A DNA stretch of 37,875 nucleotides from an uncultured Lachnobacterium sp. (GTDB lineage: Bacteria > Bacillota > Clostridia > Lachnospirales > Lachnospiraceae). Location of the stretch: the NCBI GenBank assembly GCA_937889225.1, contig CALAST010000087.1:1-37875 (forward strand), read 5' to 3'. The notes under the pieces are model-generated. The model saw nothing but the letters and a program-made list of their open reading frames with translations. It did not search any database and had not been told where the DNA came from. Position numbers and translations under genes: made by a program. The stretch's first letter is position 1; each line of letters starts with the position of its first letter. Of this stretch, positions 24,892-33,276 are shown piece by piece.

Positions 24892-26196
24892 TTATTCCAT
24901 AAGATAAATTTCGTTATTTATTGCTTTTGTTAATTTTCCCCAAACCAAAACGTTTTCTAATGAAACATCCGATTCTTTTGCAACTTTTACATATTCTTTG
25001 GTGTAACCCACAAAATATGATTTTCCATTAATTTCACAACGTTCTTCAAATAAAACTTCCTGATTGGTTCCAATATAATGCTGTCGAAATTCCTCCGACA
25101 TTTTTTCTCCAAGTGAAATCAATTCGGCACTTCGTCTTTGCTTTATGTTCTCAGGAATTTGTTCTTTCATAACTGCCGCCTTTGTGCCTTCTCGTTTGGA
25201 ATATTTAAATATATGCATTTCATAAAAATGAATCTTTTCCAAAAATACCTTTGTTGTTTCAAATTCGCTTTCTGTTTCTGCGGGAAAACCTACGATGACA
25301 TCCGTTGTAATTGCCGGATGGTCAAAATATTTCCGCAGTATTTCACAGCCTTTTGCATATTCTTCAGCCGTATATTTACGATTCATCCGTTTTAAGGTTT
25401 CGTCACAGCCGCTTTGCAATGATAAATGGAAATGCGGACATACTTTTTTTAACTTTGCAAGTTCTTCTGCAAACTCTTCCGTTACAATTTTTGGTTCTAA
25501 AGAACCAAGACGAATTCGCTGTATGCCTTTTACTTCATGGATTTGCTGTATTAAATGAAGCAAACTTTCTCCATTTTCGATTCCATAAGAGCTTAAATGA
25601 ATGCCTGTAAGCACGACTTCTTTATATCCATTTGCCGCCAATCTGTTTACTTCTTTCAAAACAGATTCCGGTTTTCGACTTCTTACTCTCCCTCTGGCAA
25701 ATGGAATAATGCAATAACTGCAAAACTGATTGCATCCGTCCTGTACTTTCAAAAATGCTCTTGTATGCTCAGAGGGTTTTTCTAAATACAATTCTTCAAA
25801 TTCCGGTTTTTCCCGATTGATATCTAAGACTGCCTCTATTTTTCTATGAGAAATTTTTTCCTGTTCTTCAATTCTTGAAACTAACTCATGTTTTTTATTA
25901 TTTCCAATAATGATATCAATTGCTTCATCTGCAACAGCCTCAGCTTCTTTTGTCTGTACATAACACCCTGCTGCTACTACAATGCTGTTTGGATTCTGCT
26001 TTTTGGCACGATGGAGCATCTGGCGTGATTTTCGGTCCGCCATATTGGTAACGGAACAGGTATTAATAACATATACATCTGCCCATTCTCCAAATGGCAC
26101 AATTTCATAGCCTGCATCTTCGAGCATTTGCTGCATGGCTTCTGTTTCATATGAATTTACCTTACAACCTAGGTTGTGAAGTGCTGCTTTTTTCAT
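24892..26196 (-). CDS. mtaB: tRNA t6A37 methylthiotransferase MtaB
   Basis: MtaB adds a methylthio group to t6A37 in tRNAs reading ANN codons. The 434-residue protein has the UPF0004 domain (LGCKVNSYETEAM, NTCSVTNMADRKSRQ, AAGCYVQ: three cysteines for one iron-sulfur cluster), the radical SAM CxxxCxxC in DGCNQFCSYCIIPFARGR, and a C-terminal TRAM-like stretch (about 370-434). In B. subtilis mtaB (yqeV) follows rsmE; here thiI and a cysteine desulfurase gene and a plus-strand HPr gene separate them. AAGGAATG precedes the start. Confidence 0.95.
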   Translation of the reverse strand: MKKAALHNLGCKVNSYETEAMQQMLEDAGYEIVPFGEWADVYVINTCSVTNMADRKSRQMLHRAKKQNPNSIVVAAGCYVQTKEAEAVADEAIDIIIGNNKKHELVSRIEEQEKISHRKIEAVLDINREKPEFEELYLEKPSEHTRAFLKVQDGCNQFCSYCIIPFARGRVRSRKPESVLKEVNRLAANGYKEVVLTGIHLSSYGIENGESLLHLIQQIHEVKGIQRIRLGSLEPKIVTEEFAEELAKLKKVCPHFHLSLQSGCDETLKRMNRKYTAEEYAKGCEILRKYFDHPAITTDVIVGFPAETESEFETTKVFLEKIHFYEMHIFKYSKREGTKAAVMKEQIPENIKQRRSAELISLGEKMSEEFRQHYIGTNQEVLFEERCEINGKSYFVGYTKEYVKVAKESDVSLENVLVWGKLTKAINNEIYLME

Positions 26197-26365
26197 TCAT
26201 TTCATTCCTTTTCTTCTTAAATTTCTATATTTTGTGGCTGTAAAAGCCTCCTGACCATTTATACAACAACAAATTATTTTTATGTTTTATATATAAAATT
26301 GATTGTAAATTAGTCATATTGACGATAAAATATATAATATTTCTAATTTTATGTTGAACTACCGA

Positions 26366-26394
26366 TTGACTTTTCCTCAAAAAACAATTAGTAT
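26366..26394 (+). promoter_or_regulatory. Promoter of the HPr-like gene
   Basis: TTGACT (26366-26371), 17 bp and TAGTAT (26389-26394), 38 bp before the ATG. The rest of 26197-26365 is very AT-rich divergent intergenic DNA; the mtaB promoter must also lie here. No cre-like site was recognised. Confidence 0.6.
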
Positions 26395-26432
26395 TTAGTT
26401 GTAGCTATTTTATAGTATAAAGGAGGTTTCTA

Positions 26433-26666
26433 ATGAAAACAGTACAGATTTCATTAAATTCTATTGGGAAAGTAAAATCATTTGTTAATGCAATTTCACA
26501 GTTCGACTTCGATTTTGATTTAATTTCAGGTAGATATGTAATCGACGCTAAATCCATTATGGGTATTTTTAGCCTGGACTTATCGAAACCAATCGACCTT
26601 GCAATTCACACAGAGACAGATATTGACGAAATTTTAGAAGTATTACAGTCATATTTAGTTGAATAA
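26433..26666 (+). CDS. HPr-like protein lacking His15 (Crh-like)
   Basis: A 77-residue protein with the HPr fold. The regulatory-serine region KSIMGIFSLDLSK (40-52) aligns with the HPr block around Ser46, so Ser41 is the equivalent. The first helix region, where HPr has the catalytic histidine in GIHARPA, reads SIGKVKSF here and has no histidine at all (the only histidine is His59). It therefore cannot carry out PEP phosphotransfer but could be phosphorylated by HPr kinase, as Crh of Bacillus is. The ribosome binding site AAAGGAGG is excellent, and it has its own promoter and terminator. Partner genes such as hprK or ccpA are not in the window. Confidence 0.85.
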   Translation: MKTVQISLNSIGKVKSFVNAISQFDFDFDLISGRYVIDAKSIMGIFSLDLSKPIDLAIHTETDIDEILEVLQSYLVE

Positions 26667-26729
26667 TATATTCTTACACCGCAAAGCAATCGCTTTTATG
26701 CTTTTTGTGTGAGCAATGATTATTACATA

Positions 26730-26766
26730 CAGCCGTTACAAGATTTTCTTGTAAACGGCTGTTTTT
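26730..26766 (+). terminator. Terminator after the HPr-like gene
   Basis: CAGCCGTTACAAG and CTTGTAAACGGCTG pair with a single-base bulge around a 5-base loop, followed by TTTTT on the plus strand. On the minus strand it lies after thiI but lacks a T-run. Confidence 0.8.
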
Positions 26767-26769
26767 ATG

Positions 26770-27954
26770 TTACTCAGCTTCCACTATAACTGTTTCTGTT
26801 GTCGTAATCGCTTCATTCATTAATTCGTCAATTTTTTCAGTCAATTTTGTTTCTGATTTTCTGATATATTCTACATTTGGCTTTGTTACAGGATGTTTTG
26901 CTACAAAAATTGTACAGCAATCTTCGTATGGCAAAATAGATGTTTCATAGGTATCGATTTTTTCTGCGATGGTCACGATATCCTGTTTGTCCATTGCAAT
27001 TAATGGACGATATACCGGCATTGTACATACATCGTTTGTAGCTGCAAGTGACTGCATGGTCTGGCTTGCTACCTGACCGATACTTTCTCCTGTAATCAGA
27101 CCTAAACATTTCCCCTGTTTCGCAAAATGCTCTGCAATTTTCATCATATAACGACGCATAATAATCGTTAATTCTTCATGCGGACATTTTTCATAGATAT
27201 ACAGCTGAATATCCGTAAAGTTTACAATATTTAATTTAATTGGTCCTGTGTAAGCGGCTACTTTTTTTGCCAAATCGATAACTTTCTGCTTTGCACGTTC
27301 ACTTGTATATGGCGGTGCATGGAAATAGGTTGCTTCGATTGTTACTCCACGTTTGGAAATCATATAGCCTGCTACCGGACTGTCAATTCCTCCTGATAAT
27401 AAAAGCATGGCTTTTCCTGCTGTGCCAAGCGGCATACCGCCCGGTCCCTGGATTTCAGTAGAGTAAATATTAATCTTTGGACGAATTTCCACATTAATCA
27501 TAACCTGCGGATTGTGCACATCTACGCTGGTTTCCGGAAATGCTTCTAAGATTTTTTCACCAACTGCTGCATTGATTTCCATAGAAGTTAATGGATAATT
27601 TTTTCTTGCACGACGGGAATTTACTTTAAACGTAAAGTTTTTGTTTGGATATGCTTCGTCTACATGTGCGATAACACGTTTGCAAAGTTCCTCAAAACCG
27701 TCATCCTCTGTTAAAATAACAGGGCAAATGCCTACGATACCAAACACACGCTGCAATGCAGTTACAGCTTCATCATAGTCATAATCTCCTTCTGTTTCCA
27801 CATAGATACGACCATTTTCTTTTCTTACTTTAAATTCTCCATCTACGTTTTTTAATTGGTAACGGATATTGCTGACTAATGCGTCTTCAAATAAGTATCT
27901 GTTTTTTCCTTTGATTGCAATTTCTGCGTATTTTATTAAAAATGCACTATACAT
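26770..27954 (-). CDS. thiI: tRNA 4-thiouridine synthase ThiI
   Basis: ThiI inserts sulfur at U8 of tRNAs. The 394-residue form with no C-terminal rhodanese domain is the usual Firmicutes type. An N-terminal ferredoxin-like/THUMP region (about 1-165, LKNVDGEFKVRKENGRIY, NSRRARKNYPLTSMEINAAVGE) precedes the PP-loop ATPase motif LLSGGIDSPVAGYM (about 183-196) and the segment GESIGQVASQTMQSL. It starts two bases past the stop of the cysteine desulfurase with AGGAGG before the ATG, so the two are coupled; the desulfurase supplies sulfur as NifZ does in B. subtilis. Confidence 0.96.
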   Translation of the reverse strand: MYSAFLIKYAEIAIKGKNRYLFEDALVSNIRYQLKNVDGEFKVRKENGRIYVETEGDYDYDEAVTALQRVFGIVGICPVILTEDDGFEELCKRVIAHVDEAYPNKNFTFKVNSRRARKNYPLTSMEINAAVGEKILEAFPETSVDVHNPQVMINVEIRPKINIYSTEIQGPGGMPLGTAGKAMLLLSGGIDSPVAGYMISKRGVTIEATYFHAPPYTSERAKQKVIDLAKKVAAYTGPIKLNIVNFTDIQLYIYEKCPHEELTIIMRRYMMKIAEHFAKQGKCLGLITGESIGQVASQTMQSLAATNDVCTMPVYRPLIAMDKQDIVTIAEKIDTYETSILPYEDCCTIFVAKHPVTKPNVEYIRKSETKLTEKIDELMNEAITTTETVIVEAE

Positions 27955-27956
27955 AA

Positions 27957-29111
27957 CTACCTCCTAGTATATCTTTGTAACATTGGAATAACTTCCCGCA
28001 TAACCGAAAGTGCATAATCTAATTCTTCCTTTGTCGTATGCACACTAAAACTAAAGCGTACTGTCGAATCTAACAATTCTTTTTTCAGTCCAATGCTCTT
28101 TAAAGTTGCACTAACTGCCGGTTTATTGGATGAGCAAGCACTGCCTGCGGATACATAAATACTCTTGTCTTCCAATGTATGAAGAATTACTTCGGCACGA
28201 ACGCCTTCTATGCTTATACTTACAATATGCGGTGCACTTTCATGGTCTTTTCGTCCATTGACGGTCACACCTTCTATTTTTTCCACTTCTGCTATGAAAT
28301 AGTCTCTTAATTCATAAAGATGTGTTCTGTTTTGTTCGAGATTTGCATACATTTCTTCTGCCGCAACAACAAGTCCTGCTATTGCCGGTACATTTTCCGT
28401 ACCGGAACGCATGCCTTTTTGCTGACCGCCTCCATGTAAAAGCGGTTTTATTTTTGTTTTATCTTTTACAAATAAAAATCCGCTGCCTTTTGGTCCATGT
28501 ATTTTATGCCCACTTACAGAAAGCATGTCAATATTGCTTTTCTTTGGATAAATCAGCATTTTTCCATAAGATTGGATAGCATCTACATGAAAGAGGGTTT
28601 TCGGATTTACAGCTTTTATGATTTTTCCGGCTTCCTCGATTGGCTGTAATGCTCCGATTTCGTTGTTTACTTGCATGATAGAAACCAAAATTGTATCCTG
28701 TCGAATGGCATTTTTTAATTCATCCAATGAAATGATACCATACGCATCTACATTCAGATAAGTCACTTCAAAGCCTTCCTGTTCTAACCATGCAAATGGT
28801 GCTGCTACCGATGCATGTTCGATTTTTGTCGTAATCACATGCATTCCGGCTCTTTTATTTGCAACCGCACTTCCAATAATTGCCATATTATTGGATTCTG
28901 TTCCACCAGAGGTAAAAATCAGCTCTTTTTCTTCTATTTTTAATGTTTTTGCGATTTTTTTCTTCGCTTCATTGATAGTATTCTCTGCCACTACGCCCTT
29001 CATATGCATGGAAGATGGATTTCCATAATCCATCGTTAAAACCTCTACCATTTTTTCAGTAGCAGCTTTACTACAGCTTGTGGTGGCGGAATTGTCTAAA
29101 TATGCTTCCAT
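27957..29111 (-). CDS. Cysteine desulfurase (NifZ/IscS-like)
   Basis: A 384-residue PLP enzyme that takes sulfur from cysteine. Motifs: EAYLDNSATT at the start, the PLP lysine in SVSGHKIHGPKG, GGGQQKGMRSGTENV and the catalytic cysteine in SAGSACSSNKP. It is cotranscribed with thiI, so its main job is probably 4-thiouridine formation; no iscU or sufU scaffold lies adjacent. CGGGAG precedes ATG. A 124-bp gap upstream may hold its promoter, though I did not identify one, and a short ORF there was not accepted. Confidence 0.93.
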   Translation of the reverse strand: MEAYLDNSATTSCSKAATEKMVEVLTMDYGNPSSMHMKGVVAENTINEAKKKIAKTLKIEEKELIFTSGGTESNNMAIIGSAVANKRAGMHVITTKIEHASVAAPFAWLEQEGFEVTYLNVDAYGIISLDELKNAIRQDTILVSIMQVNNEIGALQPIEEAGKIIKAVNPKTLFHVDAIQSYGKMLIYPKKSNIDMLSVSGHKIHGPKGSGFLFVKDKTKIKPLLHGGGQQKGMRSGTENVPAIAGLVVAAEEMYANLEQNRTHLYELRDYFIAEVEKIEGVTVNGRKDHESAPHIVSISIEGVRAEVILHTLEDKSIYVSAGSACSSNKPAVSATLKSIGLKKELLDSTVRFSFSVHTTKEELDYALSVMREVIPMLQRYTRR

Positions 29112-29235
29112 TTGTTTCTCCCGAAGTTCTTTTTATATATAATTTTTTTCCCTTTTCCTTGAAAATAAAACACCAAAACAGTATCTCCTTTCTTAACAAG
29201 AAAAATCTCTAGAAAATATTATTATTTTAAAACGT

Positions 29236-30171
29236 TCACTCATCCAAACAAAATACTAACATGGATAAAGTAGCAAGTCCTGCCGTTTCTGTGCGTAAAA
29301 TACGTCTGCCAAGAGAAATTCTGTGATATGTTGTATTTTTTTCCGCAGTTTCGGTTTCTATCGTATCTGTTTTATTTACTGCATCTGCCTTATATAATAC
29401 TTGTACAGGAGCAATGCTCTCAATTTCTTCCTCTGAAAAACCGCCTTCTGGTCCTACAAAAATACCAATACTTTGTCCCTGTTTGATATTTTGCAGAATT
29501 TCTCTTGTTGCTTGCATACCACGTTCATTTTCGTAAGGAACAAGCACGATATCTAAATTTTCTGCTTCTTTTAAAGCAAGTTTCCAACTTAACGGCATTT
29601 TTATCTCTGGAATAATTGTGCGTTTAGATTGCTTTGCCGCACTTTCGGAAATTGCCTGCCAACGCTTTATTTTGCTTGCTGCTTTTTTATCGTCCAGTTT
29701 TACCACACAATTTTTCATCGCAACCGGGATAATCTGATATACGCCAAGTTCTACCGCTTTTTGGATAATCAGCTCCATTTTATCGCCTTTTGGCAAACCT
29801 TGGAATAAATAGATACGATTGGAAAGTTCTGTGCCGTTTTCATCTTGAGATTCGATTTTTACAATGACTTCTTTATCGGAAATATGGTCTATAGTTCCAA
29901 AAAAACTCATTTCTTTTTGTAGTTTTTCAGAATCTTTATTATCCAATTCCCCTTTTTGTTTTTCATATTGAACCCTTTGGTTATTTTCTATATTCTTACC
30001 ACTATTTTGTTTCAAAAAATTCTCTGTATGTTCAAATTTATCCTTTACACTAATACGAATACATGTCCCTATTTTCATGCGTAATACATTTTTAATATGA
30101 TTTACGTCATCTCCCAAAATGGAAATATATTCCTGTCCAACTTGATGTGGTTCTACAAAAAATTGATACAT
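29236..30171 (-). CDS. rsmE: 16S rRNA m3U1498 methyltransferase RsmE with two insertions
   Basis: RsmE methylates U1498 of 16S rRNA and belongs to the SPOUT (knotted) class. Family motifs are clear: VNHIKNVLRMKIG, QGLPKGDKMELIIQKAVELGV, RWQAISESAAKQSKR, IGIFVGPEGGFSEEE, SLGRRILRTETAGL. At 311 residues it is about 65 longer than usual. The extra length is in two hydrophilic inserts: about 40 residues in the N-terminal PUA-like domain (about 49-88) and about 20 before SLGRRILRTE (about 270-290). Both are rich in N, K, E and T. ATG 30171 is chosen because a GAGG lies six bases before it, rather than the TTG at 30183. It follows prmA as in B. subtilis. Confidence 0.95.
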   Translation of the reverse strand: MYQFFVEPHQVGQEYISILGDDVNHIKNVLRMKIGTCIRISVKDKFEHTENFLKQNSGKNIENNQRVQYEKQKGELDNKDSEKLQKEMSFFGTIDHISDKEVIVKIESQDENGTELSNRIYLFQGLPKGDKMELIIQKAVELGVYQIIPVAMKNCVVKLDDKKAASKIKRWQAISESAAKQSKRTIIPEIKMPLSWKLALKEAENLDIVLVPYENERGMQATREILQNIKQGQSIGIFVGPEGGFSEEEIESIAPVQVLYKADAVNKTDTIETETAEKNTTYHRISLGRRILRTETAGLATLSMLVFCLDE

Positions 30172-30268
30172 CTTTTTCCTCAATTTCTTTTTCGCTTTTT
30201 AAGATTATCTAAAATGATTGTCTATAAAATGAAAAAACTATATTTTTCTTAATTTTCACTCATTATTT

Positions 30269-31228
30269 CTAATTTTTTCTAGCGGTAATATTTACCCACT
30301 CTCCTTGGTGGTTGATTTCTACAATTTCCATTCCTGCTTTTTCGATGGCTTCTTTCACTTCATTCTCTTTAAAATCAATAATGCCGGAAGTGATAAAGTA
30401 TCCGCCTTTTTTCAAATGTGCAGGAATCACCGGTGCCATTGGGATGATAACATCCGCTAAAATATTTGCTACAACGATTTCATATTCTTCTGTTCCCACT
30501 TTTTCCTGAAGTTCCACATCATCAATAAGATTTCCTACATAAAAAGTCCCTAATGTTTCATCTAAATGATTTGCTTCCATATTTTCTTTGGTGGAAATCA
30601 TGCAATCAGCATCAATATCTGTTCCAACGACTTCTCTCGCTCCTAATTTTAAGGCAACAATCGAAAGAATACCGCTTCCACAACCTACATCAAGCACTTT
30701 TGGCTGTTTGCCGCGTACATATTTTAATAACTCACGAATGCAAAGCTGTGTGGTTTCGTGTTTTCCTGTTCCAAAGGAAATGCCCGGGTCGATTTCGATT
30801 AAAAATTTATCTTTATCTTCTTCTTTTAATTCTTCCCATGTTGGTTTGATTAAAATATCGTCAATAGTAAACGAAGAAAAATATTTTTTCCAGTTATTAA
30901 TCCAGTCTAAATCTTCTGTTTCGGAAGAAGAAATGATTCCGCTTCCTACTTCGACCATGTTTCTTAATTCTTCTAAACTGATTTTTACCTGTTTCAATAA
31001 ATCGTTGTGGTCGTTTCCGTCATCTTCGATATAGAAACTTACATGGCTAATGCCTTCATCCGGTGGAAGTTCCGGTAAAAAATCAATAAACATATCGGCT
31101 TGGTCAGATTTGGATAATGGCACATTATCCTCGATTTCAATTCCTTCAATGCCAAGTTCCATAAGCATGGAACTCATGTAGTCTTCGGCTTCTGTTGTTG
31201 TTTCAATGGTGTATTTTTTCCACTTCAT
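30269..31228 (-). CDS. prmA: Ribosomal protein L11 methyltransferase PrmA
   Basis: PrmA trimethylates L11 at several positions. The 319-residue protein has an N-terminal substrate domain (about 1-110), a linker, GISFGTGKHETTQLC and the SAM motif VLDVGCGSGILSIVALKLG (about 178-196), the acidic loop TDID, and VANILADVII with the family's NIL. AAAGGA is eight bases before ATG. It is the first gene of the prmA-rsmE pair; in B. subtilis it follows dnaJ directly, but here 3.7 kb of accessory DNA intervenes. Confidence 0.96.
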   Translation of the reverse strand: MKWKKYTIETTTEAEDYMSSMLMELGIEGIEIEDNVPLSKSDQADMFIDFLPELPPDEGISHVSFYIEDDGNDHNDLLKQVKISLEELRNMVEVGSGIISSSETEDLDWINNWKKYFSSFTIDDILIKPTWEELKEEDKDKFLIEIDPGISFGTGKHETTQLCIRELLKYVRGKQPKVLDVGCGSGILSIVALKLGAREVVGTDIDADCMISTKENMEANHLDETLGTFYVGNLIDDVELQEKVGTEEYEIVVANILADVIIPMAPVIPAHLKKGGYFITSGIIDFKENEVKEAIEKAGMEIVEINHQGEWVNITARKN

Positions 31229-31368
31229 AGGGGGTGTCCTTTCTTAAAATAATATCTGGTTTGATTCATTATGAAATGAGTTTCGTTAGTATCTTCATCA
31301 AACGAATATTCGCAATCCGCATTTGCTATGGCTTTAATCAAATAGCTACTATCAATGATAGCTATCAA
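31225..31368 (-). CDS. Possible 47-aa ORF coupled to prmA
   Basis: An ORF without an ATG (first candidate start TTG 31368) reads through 47 codons on the minus strand and stops with an ATGA overlap on the prmA start. The second half is acidic with coding-like composition (ANADCEYSFDEDTNETHF). It has no clear ribosome binding site. It may be the end of a degraded gene or chance; the overlap is the main point in its favour. The first part of the frame covers a 7-bp inverted repeat ATAGCTA/TAGCTAT (31342-31365). Confidence 0.22.
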   Translation of the reverse strand: MIAIIDSSYLIKAIANADCEYSFDEDTNETHFIMNQTRYYFKKGHPL

Positions 31369-31501
31369 AAATTCTTAATATATGAAATATATTTAAACTC
31401 ATATCAATTAACTTTTTTATCATAATTTTTGTACAAATCTTACTTCGAATAACATCATACACGAAAATCCTGAAAGACACAAGACGGATGTTTATAAATT
31501 T

Positions 31502-31532
31502 AAAAGCATACCACTATTTCTAATGATATGCC
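31502..31532 (-). terminator. Repeated terminator, copy 1 (end of the three-gene operon)
   Basis: On the minus strand GCATATCA, a 10-base loop and TGGTATGC form an 8-bp stem (one G-T pair) followed by TTTT. It lies about 68 bases after the stop of the last operon gene. The 31-bp sequence is identical to copy 2 at 33277-33307. Other parts of 31369-31599 are AT-rich with no supportable gene. Confidence 0.7.
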
Positions 31533-31599
31533 CAATAATTTACTTACTTGTCCACCAGATACTAATACACATGTTATAATTATATTTCTTACATAAATT

Positions 31600-32277
31600 T
31601 TACACTATCATCTGTTGTATAATTCTTTGTGTTTCTTCATCTACTAATAAAGTTCTAACTTTATCCACACCCAACATATTATTTGACATACCACAAAATC
31701 TCTTAGAGCTGTTGGCTACAATACAACAATCCTGATACCAACACTTTCCCATATTTTCACCTTTTATTGACCATTCATCTTTATCTGTCAATTCATTTGT
31801 GATGGATTTTAGTACCTTTTCCGTAGAATAATTCTTAAAAGCCATTAAGTAATTCAATGTCTTACTATTCTCTATGGAATCAATTTCTATTTTATGACAT
31901 TTAAATACTTTTAATAATTCTTCTCTTATTGCAATTTTATCTTTTCTTCCACTACCTGTCCATTCCACTAAATGTTTAAATTGAAAAATAATTGCTTCAA
32001 AACATGTAATATCCAGCAAAATAATTTGTCTCGGATTTTTTTCTGCTAAAGATTGTAACTCCATATATTTATTCATAATATCCATATTGTCATAAACGAT
32101 ATCAAATGCAATATAATATACATCTTCCTTTTGCGGTTTTAATTCTCTAACGGCATCTAATAATTTCTGATTATTCCCTTTGCTCTCCACTATAAAAGAA
32201 CTTTCAAATAAATACTCATTTACAAGCCTCCAATAATGAAATCCTGCTTTACTATCTTCTGTCCAAAGATATTTCAT
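31600..32277 (-). CDS. TOPRIM-like protein, third gene of the accessory operon
   Basis: A 225-residue protein I cannot assign to a named family. The N-terminal part has the layout of a TOPRIM-like or OLD-nuclease-like core: a hydrophobic strand ending in an acid and glycine (SFIVESKGNN, Glu31), then a strand with spaced aspartates (YYIAFDIVYDN, Asp59 and Asp63), then a further strand IILLDIT. A cysteine cluster (Cys179, 184, 185, 195) follows near the C-terminus and could bind metal. The start overlaps the stop of the NTPase gene by ATGA, so it is made in step with it. From memory, similar proteins occur in gut Firmicutes with no defined function. TOPRIM is an inference from motif spacing and could be wrong. 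Confidence 0.7.
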   Translation of the reverse strand: MKYLWTEDSKAGFHYWRLVNEYLFESSFIVESKGNNQKLLDAVRELKPQKEDVYYIAFDIVYDNMDIMNKYMELQSLAEKNPRQIILLDITCFEAIIFQFKHLVEWTGSGRKDKIAIREELLKVFKCHKIEIDSIENSKTLNYLMAFKNYSTEKVLKSITNELTDKDEWSIKGENMGKCWYQDCCIVANSSKRFCGMSNNMLGVDKVRTLLVDEETQRIIQQMIV

Positions 32278-32684
32278 TTACATTTTATCTCCTTATCCAG
32301 CGTAATCGTATTTCCTTGCTTATGCAATATTCTAAAACTTTCTGCTGAAAGATTTAGACCATCACAATTTCTTAAAAATAATAAAAACTGATTACTCTTA
32401 TTAAAATTAATAAATTTTCTATCATCATCATTCAATAAAATATCTGCATTATCAATTACAATAAAATTTCCCTCACACTTAGCAAGATTTTCGTGAAATT
32501 CTTCTGTTTTATAATTAAACAACTTAATTGCAGCATATTCTTTTGTTAATCGCAAATCTTCTAATATTTGATACAAATATGTTTTTCCCGTAGCACTATC
32601 CCCTCTCACTAATGTAATTCTGTCTGTAAATTTCAACGAATAAAAAAAAGGAATTGCTTGAAATTCTATAGCATTATATATCAT
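32274..32684 (-). CDS. Small P-loop NTPase, second gene of the accessory operon
   Basis: A 136-residue protein with a textbook Walker A, GDSATGKT (28-35), after the strand RITLVRG, and a Walker B-like strand NFIVIDNAD (73-81). QFLLFLRNCDG (99-109) could be a sensor strand. It is too short for a full AAA+ or ABC ATPase: there is no lid, signature motif or arginine finger visible. It may act as an ATP-binding switch in complex with its neighbours. AGGAG precedes the ATG, and both ends overlap neighbouring genes by four bases. Family unknown. Confidence 0.8.
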   Translation of the reverse strand: MIYNAIEFQAIPFFYSLKFTDRITLVRGDSATGKTYLYQILEDLRLTKEYAAIKLFNYKTEEFHENLAKCEGNFIVIDNADILLNDDDRKFINFNKSNQFLLFLRNCDGLNLSAESFRILHKQGNTITLDKEIKCK

Positions 32685-33127
32685 AATTCGTTTCTCCTAG
32701 TATATTCCGCAGACCACCATTCTTCATAGCCTTTGCGACCTATTACAATCTCTTTTTCATTAAAACATATTTTTGTATTTTTATTTATATGAAATCGTTC
32801 CGGCTTATCCATATAAATCTTAATTTCATCCAATTGAAAAATAATATCCAATACATTCTTTCCACATTCATCTGCACATACTACTTTTTGTGGATTTTTC
32901 ACAATGTTCAAATATGTTTTGCATCCGCTGGAAAGGTTTCGTATTGTACCAATACCATATTCCGTTTCAATTCGCAAATCTTCTCTTACTTTTGCTCCAT
33001 CTATTTGAGCAATCACTTTTTTTTCCTGTTTCGTAAAAGGTTGATTTGCTGTGTATAAATTAAAATACCAATCATTCATTAAAATCCAATCTTCTGTATT
33101 TTGTTTCTCTGTATAAAGATATATCAA
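32681..33127 (-). CDS. DUF4869-like protein, first gene of the accessory operon
   Basis: A 148-residue cytoplasmic protein. The central pattern, LSSGCKTYLNI (65-75) and CADECGKNVLDII (84-96) followed by IKIYMDKPERF, agrees with what I remember of DUF4869 (a conserved L-SGG-KT-L and ASACGDNCA-like block). The match is from memory. It starts with TTG 33127, with AGGTG five bases upstream; an ATG in the same place is out of frame. It would be the first translated gene, reading from an extended -10 promoter at 33163. Function is unknown; the conserved cysteines and its strict partners suggest it is the recognition or regulatory part. Confidence 0.75.
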   Translation of the reverse strand: MIYLYTEKQNTEDWILMNDWYFNLYTANQPFTKQEKKVIAQIDGAKVREDLRIETEYGIGTIRNLSSGCKTYLNIVKNPQKVVCADECGKNVLDIIFQLDEIKIYMDKPERFHINKNTKICFNEKEIVIGRKGYEEWWSAEYTRRNEL

Positions 33128-33162
33128 TTCATCACCTACTTTATAAAAAATATTTTATATCA

Positions 33163-33171
33163 ATTATAACA
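33163..33171 (-). promoter_or_regulatory. Extended -10 promoter of the three-gene operon
   Basis: The minus strand reads TGTTATAAT, that is TATAAT (33163-33168) with the TG of an extended -10, 36 bp before the TTG start. The -35 region is poor (TTTTCA at 16 bp). The flanks (33172-33276) are extremely AT-rich. Confidence 0.55.
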
Positions 33172-33276
33172 CCTTTTTTTGAAATGAAAATATTAAAAAA
33201 TATATTCCTACAATGATTCACATTTACTTCTAAATTATAAAAAAATAAAATAATATCCCTTTACCAAAAGAATGAA

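Noticed and set aside
29112..29210. Short GTG-started frame with an AAGGAG upstream of the cysteine desulfurase
   Set aside because: About 25 codons of lysine-rich translation running into the next gene in another frame; no composition or conservation argument for it.
31234..31425. Plus-strand ORF of 63 codons upstream of prmA
   Set aside because: Hydrophobic, isoleucine-rich translation of AT-rich DNA; no ribosome binding site.
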